Of a DNA stretch of 5,506 nucleotides, positions 1 through 5,506 are shown in pieces; within the stretch, counting starts at the first letter, position 1; each line of letters opens with the position of its first letter. Source of the stretch: Ignavibacteriales bacterium. GTDB taxonomy: Bacteria; Bacteroidota; Ignavibacteria; Ignavibacteriales; Melioribacteraceae. Location: positions 1 to 5,506 of the forward strand of contig JAFGID010000210.1 in assembly GCA_016929735.1 (NCBI GenBank). Direction: 5' to 3'. The notes under the pieces are model-generated. The model was not told where the DNA came from, did not search any database, and saw only the letters and a program-made list of their open reading frames with translations. Position numbers and translations under genes: made by a program.

Positions 1-31
1 ACAAAAAATGAAAAAAACCTGGTATAATCGT

Positions 32-95
32 CTTGTCTGCCGGAGCTGCAGCGCAGGTAGATACACCTGCCTTCACGGCAGCTTCGGCAGACAGG
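32..95. repeat. Long imperfect palindrome (REP-like intergenic hairpin)
   Basis: Arm 35-49 (GTCTGCCGGAGCTGC) pairs with arm 78-92 (GCAGCTTCGGCAGAC) at 14 of 15 positions, the exception being a G-T wobble. Three further pairs extend the stem outward to 32/95, one of them a wobble. An inner stem pairs 53-58 (GCAGGT) with 65-70 (ACCTGC) around a 6-base loop. The element is clearly richer in G+C than its surroundings. No T-tract follows it, so it is a poor intrinsic terminator. I infer a dispersed palindromic intergenic repeat of the kind common in Bacteroidota genomes. Its copy number cannot be judged from this window. Confidence 0.6.
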
Positions 96-131
96 TCAGA
101 TAGTTACAAACAAGTTTTTATTGTGCTATAA

Positions 132-178
132 ATACCGGTAAACGTAATTTGGTTTATCGGTATGTTGTATGCAAGGCT
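132..178 (-). repeat. Left outward-facing motif plus 12-bp stem-loop
   Basis: Bases 132-143 (ATACCGGTAAAC) pair with 152-163 (GTTTATCGGTAT) around an 8-base loop. All 12 positions pair on the + strand, with one G-T wobble (138/157); on the - strand that position is an A-C mismatch. Directly beside it, bases 163-178 read AGCCTTGCATACAACA on the - strand, matching AGCCCAGCATACAACA at 4694-4709 at 14 of 16 positions. Read on the - strand the order is motif, then stem-loop, as in the right-hand element, so the two elements are inverted relative to each other. The role is unknown; a recombination or transposition end is one possibility. Confidence 0.55.
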
Positions 179-261
179 AAAAAAACGAACATTGAAATCT
201 GATAATAAAAATTGAATAAACAGATTGAGAATATTGAATCTTCAATTGAAGGTAGGTACAA

Positions 262-277
262 GAAAAAATTAGTTTTT
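262..277 (+). repeat. 16-bp inverted repeat, left arm
   Basis: The 16 bases GAAAAAATTAGTTTTT are the exact reverse complement of 4608-4623. The sequence is partly A/T low-complexity, which weakens the statistics. The match is nevertheless full length, and it lies in the same order relative to the outer motif (163-178) as its partner does on the right. Confidence 0.6.
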
Positions 278-316
278 GCCCGCCCGCTTCTGCCCTTCGG
301 GACAGTTGATGAAGCC

Positions 317-380
317 AACGCACATTGCACACATTTGCAAATCGCACAAGCTCACTCACAAACCGAAATTTGCAAAAGAG
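317..380 (+). repeat. Flanking direct repeat, left copy
   Basis: Bases 317-328 (AACGCACATTGC) match 4508-4519 at 11 of 12 positions. Bases 329-349 match 4523-4543 at 19 of 21, sharing CACATTTGCAA and TCGCACAA. The last stretch, ending TTGCAAAAGAG, matches through 4573 with small gaps. Within this copy ATTTGCAAAT (333-342) is a perfect 10-bp palindrome, and TTTGCAAAA recurs at 369-377. The repeat ends 46 bases before the first gene, so it forms most of the operon's proximal upstream region. An in-frame TTG at 325 would add 34 residues to that gene, but they would be encoded by this repeat and look non-protein-like. Its function is unknown. Confidence 0.65.
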
Positions 381-426
381 TGCAATTTCTCCTTACGCAC
401 CAAAGAACCATTTAATAAACGTCAAT

Positions 427-2229
427 ATGATATTAAAGAAACTTTACCTTGAAAACTTTCGAGGATTTGATAAGATTGAGGTACCATTTAATGAAGACCT
501 GAACGTAATTATTGGAAAAAATGATGTTGGTAAATCGACAATTTTGGAAGCACTTGAAATCTTTTTCAATAATGAAACTGTTAAGATTGAAATTGAAGAT
601 TTAAAAGTTGGGGCTCCACCCCAAATGACTATTGGAGTTGTTTTTTCAGTTGACCCCAATAGGGAGTATTTGATTGATTCAGAGCGAAAAACTTCTCTCA
701 AGGATGAATATTTACTTAATGAGGAAGGATTACTTGAAATACGAAAAACATGGGATTGTCCAAAATCATTAACGGCAAAGAGCTTAACAACTTATATAGT
801 AGCAAATTATTTAAAAGATTTTGTAAATGAACCGATTATAACTTTAAAATTAAATGAACTAAAGAAAGTATGTACAGAAAAAGGATTAGATGATACAGTA
901 AAAGACAAACGTGTTTTATCTGATTTCAGAAAAGCTATCTATGCTAACATTGCAAACAGAGAAACTCAAGAGACACTAATCCCAATAGACAAAGAGGATA
1001 CAAAGAAAGTTTATGATAGTATAAGTTCTGAATTTCCATATTTTGCACTTTTTCAATCTGACCGCCAAAACAAAGATTCGGACAAGGAAGTTCAAGACCC
1101 TTTAAAAATTATAACCAAACAAGCAATCTCTGATGTTGAAACTGAGTTGAAAGCAGTTGTTGATGAAATTGAAAAAAGAGCGATTGAAAAAGGTAAAAAA
1201 ACAATTGAAAAACTTGCAGAAATGAATCCTGAAATTGCAAAAACACTCTTCCCTAATGTTAAAAATAGAAATTGGGATTCGCTTTTTAGTTTTTCTTTTA
1301 CAGGTGATGAAGGGATTCCAATGAATAAGAGAGGAAGCGGAGTCAGAAGGCTAATTTTGCTTAATTATTTTAGAGCTGAAGCAGAAGAAAAGGCTGGGAT
1401 ATCTAAGAGCGTTATCTATGCCCTTGAAGAACCTGAAACTTCCCAACATCCTGAGCATCAAATCATGCTTATTAATGCTTTAATGAAGCTTGCTAATAGT
1501 CAAAATAAACAAGTGATAATTACTACCCATAGTCCAGAAATTGCAAAAATTGCTCAAAATGAAAGTTTGATCTTATTAAAAAAAGACCAATCAGGAAAAT
1601 TGAATATAATCTTTGATGAAGACGCCAAACTTTCTACAATTAGGGAAACTTTAGGAATAATGCCATATTTAGGAAAGCTTGTAATTTGTGTGGAAGGTGA
1701 AAACGATGTGAAATTTTTGCAGAATATAAACACAAACATTCCAGAATTGAAGGAAATCTTTGATTTTGAAGAGAAAAATATTAGCATAATACCTTTAAAT
1801 GGTGGAAATCTTAAAAACTGGGTTGATAGGCACTATTTAAAGGGGTCAAATGTTATTGAATTTCACATTTATGACCGCGATTCAAATTCAGGAAAAAATA
1901 CAGAACAGTATAAAAAGCAATGCACAGATATTAACAATCGACCAGATCAATCATATGCAGTTTTAACCAATAAAAGAGAGTTTGAAAACTATTTGCCAAT
2001 AGAATTATATGAAGACTTTTTTAAAGTTGACTGTAAATCAATAACTGATTGGGATAATTTCGATTTACCTAGTTATTTATCCTCAAAATCCGGTAGACAC
2101 GAAAACGAAGTAAAATCAATAATAAATGGCAATTTGACGAAAAAACTAACAAAAGCTCATCTTGAAAAATTAAATGCATTTGAAGAAGTAAAAGGTTGGT
2201 TTTTGAAAATGAAAGAGTTGTATCAATAG
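427..2229 (+). CDS. OLD-family ATP-dependent endonuclease (ABC ATPase + TOPRIM)
   Basis: A predicted 600-aa cytoplasmic protein with the order of an overcoming-lysogenization-defect (OLD) nuclease. ATPase half: MILKKLYLENFRGF start, Walker A GKNDVGKST at 30-38, a helical charged segment at about 235-275, ABC signature RGSGVRR at 302-308, Walker B with catalytic glutamate YALEEPE at 331-337, D-loop TSQHP, and switch histidine in TTHSP at 366-370. TOPRIM half: EGEND at 423-427, LNGGN at 457-461, acidic DRD at 483-485, and the OLD-type KREFENYL at 516-523. All residues expected for ATPase and metal-dependent nicking or cleaving activity appear present. In known relatives such as GajA of Gabija, ATPase status controls a DNA nuclease used against phage. 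The ATG at 427 is chosen because the family fold begins immediately there; an upstream TTG at 325 reads through a repeat. No Shine-Dalgarno is visible. It is the first gene of a tight pair with the gene at 2239. The family call is firm; the defence role is inferred. Confidence 0.9.
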   Translation: MILKKLYLENFRGFDKIEVPFNEDLNVIIGKNDVGKSTILEALEIFFNNETVKIEIEDLKVGAPPQMTIGVVFSVDPNREYLIDSERKTSLKDEYLLNEEGLLEIRKTWDCPKSLTAKSLTTYIVANYLKDFVNEPIITLKLNELKKVCTEKGLDDTVKDKRVLSDFRKAIYANIANRETQETLIPIDKEDTKKVYDSISSEFPYFALFQSDRQNKDSDKEVQDPLKIITKQAISDVETELKAVVDEIEKRAIEKGKKTIEKLAEMNPEIAKTLFPNVKNRNWDSLFSFSFTGDEGIPMNKRGSGVRRLILLNYFRAEAEEKAGISKSVIYALEEPETSQHPEHQIMLINALMKLANSQNKQVIITTHSPEIAKIAQNESLILLKKDQSGKLNIIFDEDAKLSTIRETLGIMPYLGKLVICVEGENDVKFLQNINTNIPELKEIFDFEEKNISIIPLNGGNLKNWVDRHYLKGSNVIEFHIYDRDSNSGKNTEQYKKQCTDINNRPDQSYAVLTNKREFENYLPIELYEDFFKVDCKSITDWDNFDLPSYLSSKSGRHENEVKSIINGNLTKKLTKAHLEKLNAFEEVKGWFLKMKELYQ

Positions 2230-2238
2230 TTGGATTTT

Positions 2239-4482
2239 ATGGCTAATTATTCTTTTGAAGATTTGTTATCTCCTCTAGATTTTGAACATTTAATTAGGGA
2301 CTTATTAAGTAAAGATTTAGGGGTTGAATTAACAGCTTTTGCTGAAGGAAAGGACAAAGGACAGGACTGCAGATTTTCGACTATTTCTGATGGTTCCATT
2401 GTGGTTCAATGTAAACGGACGAAATCACTTTCTGAAGAGACATTAAAGAAAGAAAAAGAAAAAGTAGAACTATTAAATCCTAAAGAATACTACTTCGTAA
2501 CATCATCCGAATTAAGCGTAAACAAATTTGATGAAATAAAACAAGAATTCAGCCAATGGATTACATCAGATAAAAATATATATCATAGAAGTCGATTAAA
2601 TAACCTATTGGATAATTATAAAGACATTCATCACAAACATTACAAACTTTGGCTAAATAGTTCTACAATCTTTAATACTTTAATCAACAAGCATTTATTT
2701 GAGAGGTCAAAAGCTTTAATAAGCGATATCCAGAGAGATTATAAGTACTTTGTAAAAAATGAAAGCTTTAATAAAGCGACTGAAATATTAAATAAAAGTC
2801 GTTTTATTATTATTAGTGGTGACCCAGGTATTGGCAAAACCACTCTTGCAAAGTTATTGATATGGGAATACTTACAAAAAGGTTTTGAATTAATAGAAAT
2901 AAGAAAAATAATTGAGGGAGAGCAGTTACTTTCCGAAGATTCAGATAATTGTCAAGTATATTATTTTGATGACTTTTTGGGAGAAAATTTTTTAAAGTTT
3001 GATGTAATTGAAGGTCGAGCTGGAGATTTATATTCATTTATTCTTCGAATAATGAATAATAAAAATAAAGTTCTTATAATGACGACTCGAGAATATATTC
3101 TAAAACAAGCAAAAGAAAAGTATGAAAAATTAAACCAGCAAGAAATTGAATTATATAAGCATACTTTAGACTTATCCAGTTATAGTAGAAAGATCAGAAC
3201 ATTGATACTTTATAATCATTTATATTATTCAGGTATATCAATAGAACACATTGAAGACTTAATCACTAAAAAGGCTTATAAATCCATTATTAATCACAAG
3301 AATTATAATCCTCGACTAATTGAGAGAATGACAGTTAAATTAAAAGATGTCTTACCTACTGATTATTCAGAATCCTTTATTAGAACACTTGATTTTCCAT
3401 TGGAAATTTGGAATAAGTCATTTGAATCTCAAATTTCAGAAGGTTCAAGATATGTTCTGTTTATTCTCCTTTCATTTGGCGAACCAGTAATTCTTAGTGA
3501 ACTGAAAATAGCTTTTAATCATTTTTTTAATCTTGTTGCCAAGAATAATAATATCGATTTTAAACCTCATGATTATAGAAATTACCTTAAGGAATTAGAA
3601 GATTCCTTTATCAAAACAAATATTACGAATAAAGATGAGCATTACCTGGATTTCCAGAATCCTTCAATAAAGGATTTCTTAATCAATGTAATAGTTAGTG
3701 ATAAAGAGATTCTTAAAATCTTAATTAAATCTGCAATTTTCTATACTCAATTTGCTTATATATTAAACTTTCTAACAAAGAAATACAGAAAAGATGTAGA
3801 GGTAAAGGTCATGATTGCGGAATCAATCTCTAGAGATTTTGATAGTTTTCTTCCTAAAACAAATATATATTCAGGTACAAGCTATAAAGGTGATTTAAAA
3901 TCTATAGATAAATTAAAGAAAATAGAATATTTTGTTAATGAATGTAATGATGATGAAATACATCAACTATTTATTAATGAGTTTTTAAAAATAGATTTTA
4001 AAAGCCTACATTATTATCATCAAAAATGGTACATTGAATTCTATAATAAATACAAATCAGAAATAGGGATTGAGTGTTCCTCATTAATTTCAGATATATA
4101 TAATAAGATGAGTTGGTATGAGGATGCTAGAAATTTGCTGTTATTATATAAAGTTGATTCAAAATCATTAACTGATTTTATTGAAAATAGAAAAGATGAA
4201 ATAAAAACCAAAGTTGCGAATATAATATTTAAAGAAATCGAATTTAATGATAAACCTGATGATTTGATCTTGTTTCATGACAAACTCAAAGCAGATGATT
4301 CAACTTTAAATAATCTATTAGGAGTAGAAGTGGTTAAATATTATGGCGATTTAACAGAGAAAATTGACACTCTTGAAAAAGAAAATCCTGATGAGAATAT
4401 TGAAATAGAAAAGGTGGAAATATTGAATACCGATGACGCTTTTAATGAGGAAGATTACTTTAATATTGAATTGTTTAAATAA
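2239..4482 (+). CDS. Mrr-like nuclease fused to STAND-type NTPase (nSTAND3-like)
   Basis: A 747-aa protein. Residues 1-110 resemble an Mrr-type restriction endonuclease: helix SPLDFEHLIRDLL (11-23), GKDKGQD with candidate catalytic D43, then VVQCKR with Q57 and K59, the QxK form of the PD-(D/E)xK site. Residues 180-290 hold a P-loop NTPase: IIISGDPGIGKTT with Walker A at 194-201, Walker B VYYFDD ending at D244-D245, and LIMTTREYIL (279-288), a sensor-like motif typical of nSTAND proteins. HYLDFQNPSIKDF (468-480) resembles the conserved NPS motif after the NTPase in nSTAND3 proteins. The remainder to 747 is helical-looking with no clear tandem repeats, and the last ~40 residues are rich in Asp and Glu. 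No signal peptide or membrane segment is seen. The ATG at 2239 follows the upstream stop by nine bases; a TTG at 2230 would add three residues and is less likely. In characterised STAND defence proteins, ligand binding causes assembly and activates the N-terminal effector. Here I infer DNA cleavage on sensing an unknown signal. Confidence 0.82.
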   Translation: MANYSFEDLLSPLDFEHLIRDLLSKDLGVELTAFAEGKDKGQDCRFSTISDGSIVVQCKRTKSLSEETLKKEKEKVELLNPKEYYFVTSSELSVNKFDEIKQEFSQWITSDKNIYHRSRLNNLLDNYKDIHHKHYKLWLNSSTIFNTLINKHLFERSKALISDIQRDYKYFVKNESFNKATEILNKSRFIIISGDPGIGKTTLAKLLIWEYLQKGFELIEIRKIIEGEQLLSEDSDNCQVYYFDDFLGENFLKFDVIEGRAGDLYSFILRIMNNKNKVLIMTTREYILKQAKEKYEKLNQQEIELYKHTLDLSSYSRKIRTLILYNHLYYSGISIEHIEDLITKKAYKSIINHKNYNPRLIERMTVKLKDVLPTDYSESFIRTLDFPLEIWNKSFESQISEGSRYVLFILLSFGEPVILSELKIAFNHFFNLVAKNNNIDFKPHDYRNYLKELEDSFIKTNITNKDEHYLDFQNPSIKDFLINVIVSDKEILKILIKSAIFYTQFAYILNFLTKKYRKDVEVKVMIAESISRDFDSFLPKTNIYSGTSYKGDLKSIDKLKKIEYFVNECNDDEIHQLFINEFLKIDFKSLHYYHQKWYIEFYNKYKSEIGIECSSLISDIYNKMSWYEDARNLLLLYKVDSKSLTDFIENRKDEIKTKVANIIFKEIEFNDKPDDLILFHDKLKADDSTLNNLLGVEVVKYYGDLTEKIDTLEKENPDENIEIEKVEILNTDDAFNEEDYFNIELFK

Positions 4483-4507
4483 CACCCAATTAAATAAATT
4501 ATGATTC

Positions 4508-4573
4508 AACGCACACTGCCAAGCACATTTGCAATTCGCACAATCCAACTCGCAACCAAAAATTGCAAAAGAG
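4508..4573 (+). repeat. Flanking direct repeat, right copy
   Basis: This is the counterpart of 317-380 in the same orientation, starting 26 bases after the second gene stops. Shared blocks are AACGCACAxTGC, CACATTTGCAA, TCGCACAA and TTGCAAAAGAG, separated by short gaps. Beyond it, GCCACCGCTTCT at 4585-4596 recalls GCCCGCCCGCTTCT near 278-291, but that block lies on the opposite side of the left copy. The order of blocks is therefore not a simple duplication. Confidence 0.62.
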
Positions 4574-4607
4574 CTTGTCCGTCTGCCACCGCTTCTTTCC
4601 CGACCTT

Positions 4608-4623
4608 AAAAACTAATTTTTTC
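4608..4623 (-). repeat. 16-bp inverted repeat, right arm
   Basis: AAAAACTAATTTTTTC is the exact reverse complement of 262-277. The arm lies 70 bases inside the outer motif at 4694, against 83 bases on the left side, so the two flanks have nearly the same internal spacing. Confidence 0.6.
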
Positions 4624-4693
4624 GGCTACCCCAGTGCTTCGATTGAGCAGATTAGTAATTGTAAAAGATTGATAATTAACTGATAATGAATAA

Positions 4694-4840
4694 AGCCCAG
4701 CATACAACAACGTGTATAAAACATTTGGCATTCAGTGGTTTATCAAGCGTTTCAGCTCTTATCAAAAGTAGATGTAACTTGACAAGATAGTGCTTCGAAA
4801 TGCCAAACGTTTCATACACGCCACCGTTTAGCGGCAATTG
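4694..4840 (+). repeat. Right outward-facing motif plus long stem-loop (attC-like architecture)
   Basis: The motif AGCCCAGCATACAACA (4694-4709) is followed by arm 4711-4732, which pairs with 4799-4820 at 20 of 22 positions around a 66-base asymmetric centre. Both mismatches (4718/4813 and 4723/4808) are A-C on the + strand and become G-T wobbles on the - strand, so the - strand folds without a break in the stem. After the stem comes CCACCGTTTAGCGGCAATTG. The outer AAC (4706-4708) and GTT (4826-4828) could pair beyond a small internal loop, which recalls the outer boxes of integron attC sites. The flanking bases fit the attC consensus only partly, and no integrase gene is visible. It could instead be a dispersed hairpin repeat or part of a structured RNA. 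Confidence 0.6.
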
Positions 4841-4870
4841 GTCAGAGACATACAGAAACCTAAAAATTTG
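4838..4870 (+). promoter_or_regulatory. Weak candidate Bacteroidota-type promoter for the receptor gene
   Basis: TTG at 4838-4840 is followed after 20 bases by TAAAAATTTG at 4861-4870. The Bacteroidota housekeeping promoter is usually TTTG, then about 19-21 bases, then TAnnTTTG. Here the spacing fits, but the downstream box has four instead of two bases between TA and TTTG. It would leave a leader of only about 10 bases. The bases before the ATG at 4887 are A-rich (TTAAAAAAAG), which is usual where Shine-Dalgarno sites are absent. Confidence 0.25.
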
Positions 4871-4886
4871 ATACAGTTAAAAAAAG

Positions 4887-5506
4887 ATGAAAAAAACACT
4901 GATTTTTCTATTGATTTTTCTTTTATCATCTTATGCTTACACGCAACAGAAAGTAATAAGTGGATATATTAGTGATAAAACGACAGGAGAAATTTTAATT
5001 GGAGCTACAATTTATGACTTAAATTCAGAATCGGGAATCACTACTAACCAATACGGATATTATTCTATTCCCTTTGATAAATTACCAGCCGAGATTGAAA
5101 TCTCATATATTGGATATCAACCACACAGAATAGTGATTAACAGCTCAATTTCAACAGAGTTAAATATTAAACTAATACTTCAAGAGCTTAAATTGGATGA
5201 AGTAGTTGTTGTTGGTAAAAGTCGTGACAATCCAATAAATACTAATATTTCAAACATAAATATTCTTAAGCCAAAAGACATTGAAATTGCACCAATTGCT
5301 TTCGGTGAAACAGATGTTATTAAAGTATTGCAGCTAAAAGCTGGTGTAACAACACTTGGAGAAGGTTCTTCCGGGATGTATGTTCAAGGTGGAAATACTG
5401 ACCAAAACCTATTTTTAATAGACGATGCCCCCATTTATAATCCATCGCACCTATTTGGTTTAGTATCAGTTTTTAATCCTGATGCTATTAAGAACGTTGA
5501 GTTTTA
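4887..5506 (+). CDS. TonB-dependent outer-membrane receptor, N-terminal part
   Basis: The first 206 codons of a gene that runs off the window; complete family members are usually 700-1000 aa. Residues 1-20 look like a Sec signal peptide (MKKTLIFLLIFLLSSYAYTQ). Residues 23-96 form a carboxypeptidase-regulatory-like beta-sandwich: ISGYISDKTTGEILIGATI, then NQYGYYSI and EISYIGYQ. LDEVVVVG at 103-110 is a TonB-box-like linker. The plug domain follows, with DVIKVLQLKAGV (143-154), GSSGMYVQGGNTDQNLFLID (160-179) and APIYNPSHLFGLVSVFNPDA (181-200). The protein would sit in the outer membrane and import a ligand using TonB energy; the substrate cannot be told from this part. It lies 404 bases after the defence-like pair, beyond the long stem-loop, so it is probably a separate transcription unit belonging to the chromosomal backbone. 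Confidence 0.9.
   Translation, partial: MKKTLIFLLIFLLSSYAYTQQKVISGYISDKTTGEILIGATIYDLNSESGITTNQYGYYSIPFDKLPAEIEISYIGYQPHRIVINSSISTELNIKLILQELKLDEVVVVGKSRDNPINTNISNINILKPKDIEIAPIAFGETDVIKVLQLKAGVTTLGEGSSGMYVQGGNTDQNLFLIDDAPIYNPSHLFGLVSVFNPDAIKNVEF

Larger units (their letters stand above)
4483..4886. other. Non-coding right flank of the operon (404 bases)
   Basis: No convincing gene lies here. The only open frames run through repeats and have no protein-like composition. The region holds, in order, the right copy of the direct repeat, the right 16-bp arm, the outward motif with its long stem-loop, and the short leader of the receptor gene. Between 4624 and 4693 there is weak similarity to the reverse complement of 179-261 (for example CTTCGATTGA against CTTCAATTGA). 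No hairpin with a T-tract follows the stop at 4480-4482, so the operon's terminator is not evident. Confidence 0.6.

Noticed and set aside
8..103. Small + strand frame of 31 codons starting at ATG 8
   Set aside because: It runs through the long palindrome, and its Cys/Arg-rich product follows from the hairpin sequence rather than looking like a protein.
240..251. Perfect 12-bp palindrome CTTCAATTGAAG as a possible operator
   Set aside because: About one 12-bp palindrome is expected by chance in a window this size, and there is no regulator or second copy to support it.
317..380. CRISPR-like repeat unit
   Set aside because: The two copies are more than 4 kb apart, with no regular spacer array.
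212..415. Small frames on both strands in the left flank
   Set aside because: They cover the repeats, use non-ATG starts on the + strand, and show no domain or protein-like pattern.
325..426. In-frame TTG at 325 extending the OLD protein by 34 residues
   Set aside because: The extension is encoded by the flanking repeat, and the family fold starts right at the ATG at 427.
2230..2238. TTG start for the second gene, directly after the upstream stop codon
   Set aside because: It adds only three residues; the ATG at 2239 is a better codon and gives a typical start (MANYSFEDL) for this family.
4501..4683. 60-codon + strand frame after the STAND gene
   Set aside because: It lies across the direct and inverted repeats, and its composition reflects those repeats.
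4711..4820. Intrinsic transcription terminator between the operon and the receptor gene
   Set aside because: The stem is long with a large centre, and no T-tract follows on either strand, so ordinary Rho-independent termination is not supported.

Overview
The window most likely comes from a member of the Bacteroidota. Three things point there: an A/T-rich sequence, start codons preceded by A-rich stretches instead of Shine-Dalgarno sites, and at the right edge the start of a TonB-dependent receptor with the N-terminal carboxypeptidase-regulatory-like domain typical of that phylum. Nothing finer than phylum can be read here.

Layout. Bases 1-426 are non-coding. They hold a long imperfect palindrome (32-95), a 12-bp stem-loop (132-163) followed by a motif (163-178), one arm of a 16-bp inverted repeat (262-277), and a ~64-bp repeat (317-380) just ahead of the first gene. 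Bases 427-2229 encode a 600-aa OLD-family protein (ABC-type ATPase plus TOPRIM nuclease). Nine bases later, bases 2239-4482 encode a 747-aa protein with an Mrr-like nuclease domain fused to a STAND-type P-loop NTPase. Bases 4483-4886 are non-coding again and hold counterparts of the left-flank repeats: a direct copy of the ~64-bp repeat (4508-4573), the other 16-bp arm (4608-4623), the inverted copy of the motif (4694-4709), and a long stem-loop (4711-4820). Bases 4887-5506 are the first 206 codons of the TonB-dependent receptor, which is probably unrelated to the pair.

How the genes work together. The two complete genes look like a two-gene operon. Both families are strongly associated with anti-phage defence: OLD/GajA-type ATPase-nucleases, and nuclease-STAND proteins such as Avs and the nSTAND group. 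I infer a two-component immune system in which the STAND protein senses and cleaves, and the OLD protein contributes a second ATP-controlled nuclease. I do not recognise this pairing as a named system, and I could not search for it.

The flanks are as notable as the genes. The operon sits between nested repeats, and each outer edge carries the same motif pointing outward into a different stem-loop. In both stem-loops the strand opposite the motif folds without mismatch in the stem, because the imperfect positions become G-T wobbles on that strand. This resembles, but does not prove, a folded-strand recombination site such as integron attC. No recombinase or transposase gene is present in the window.
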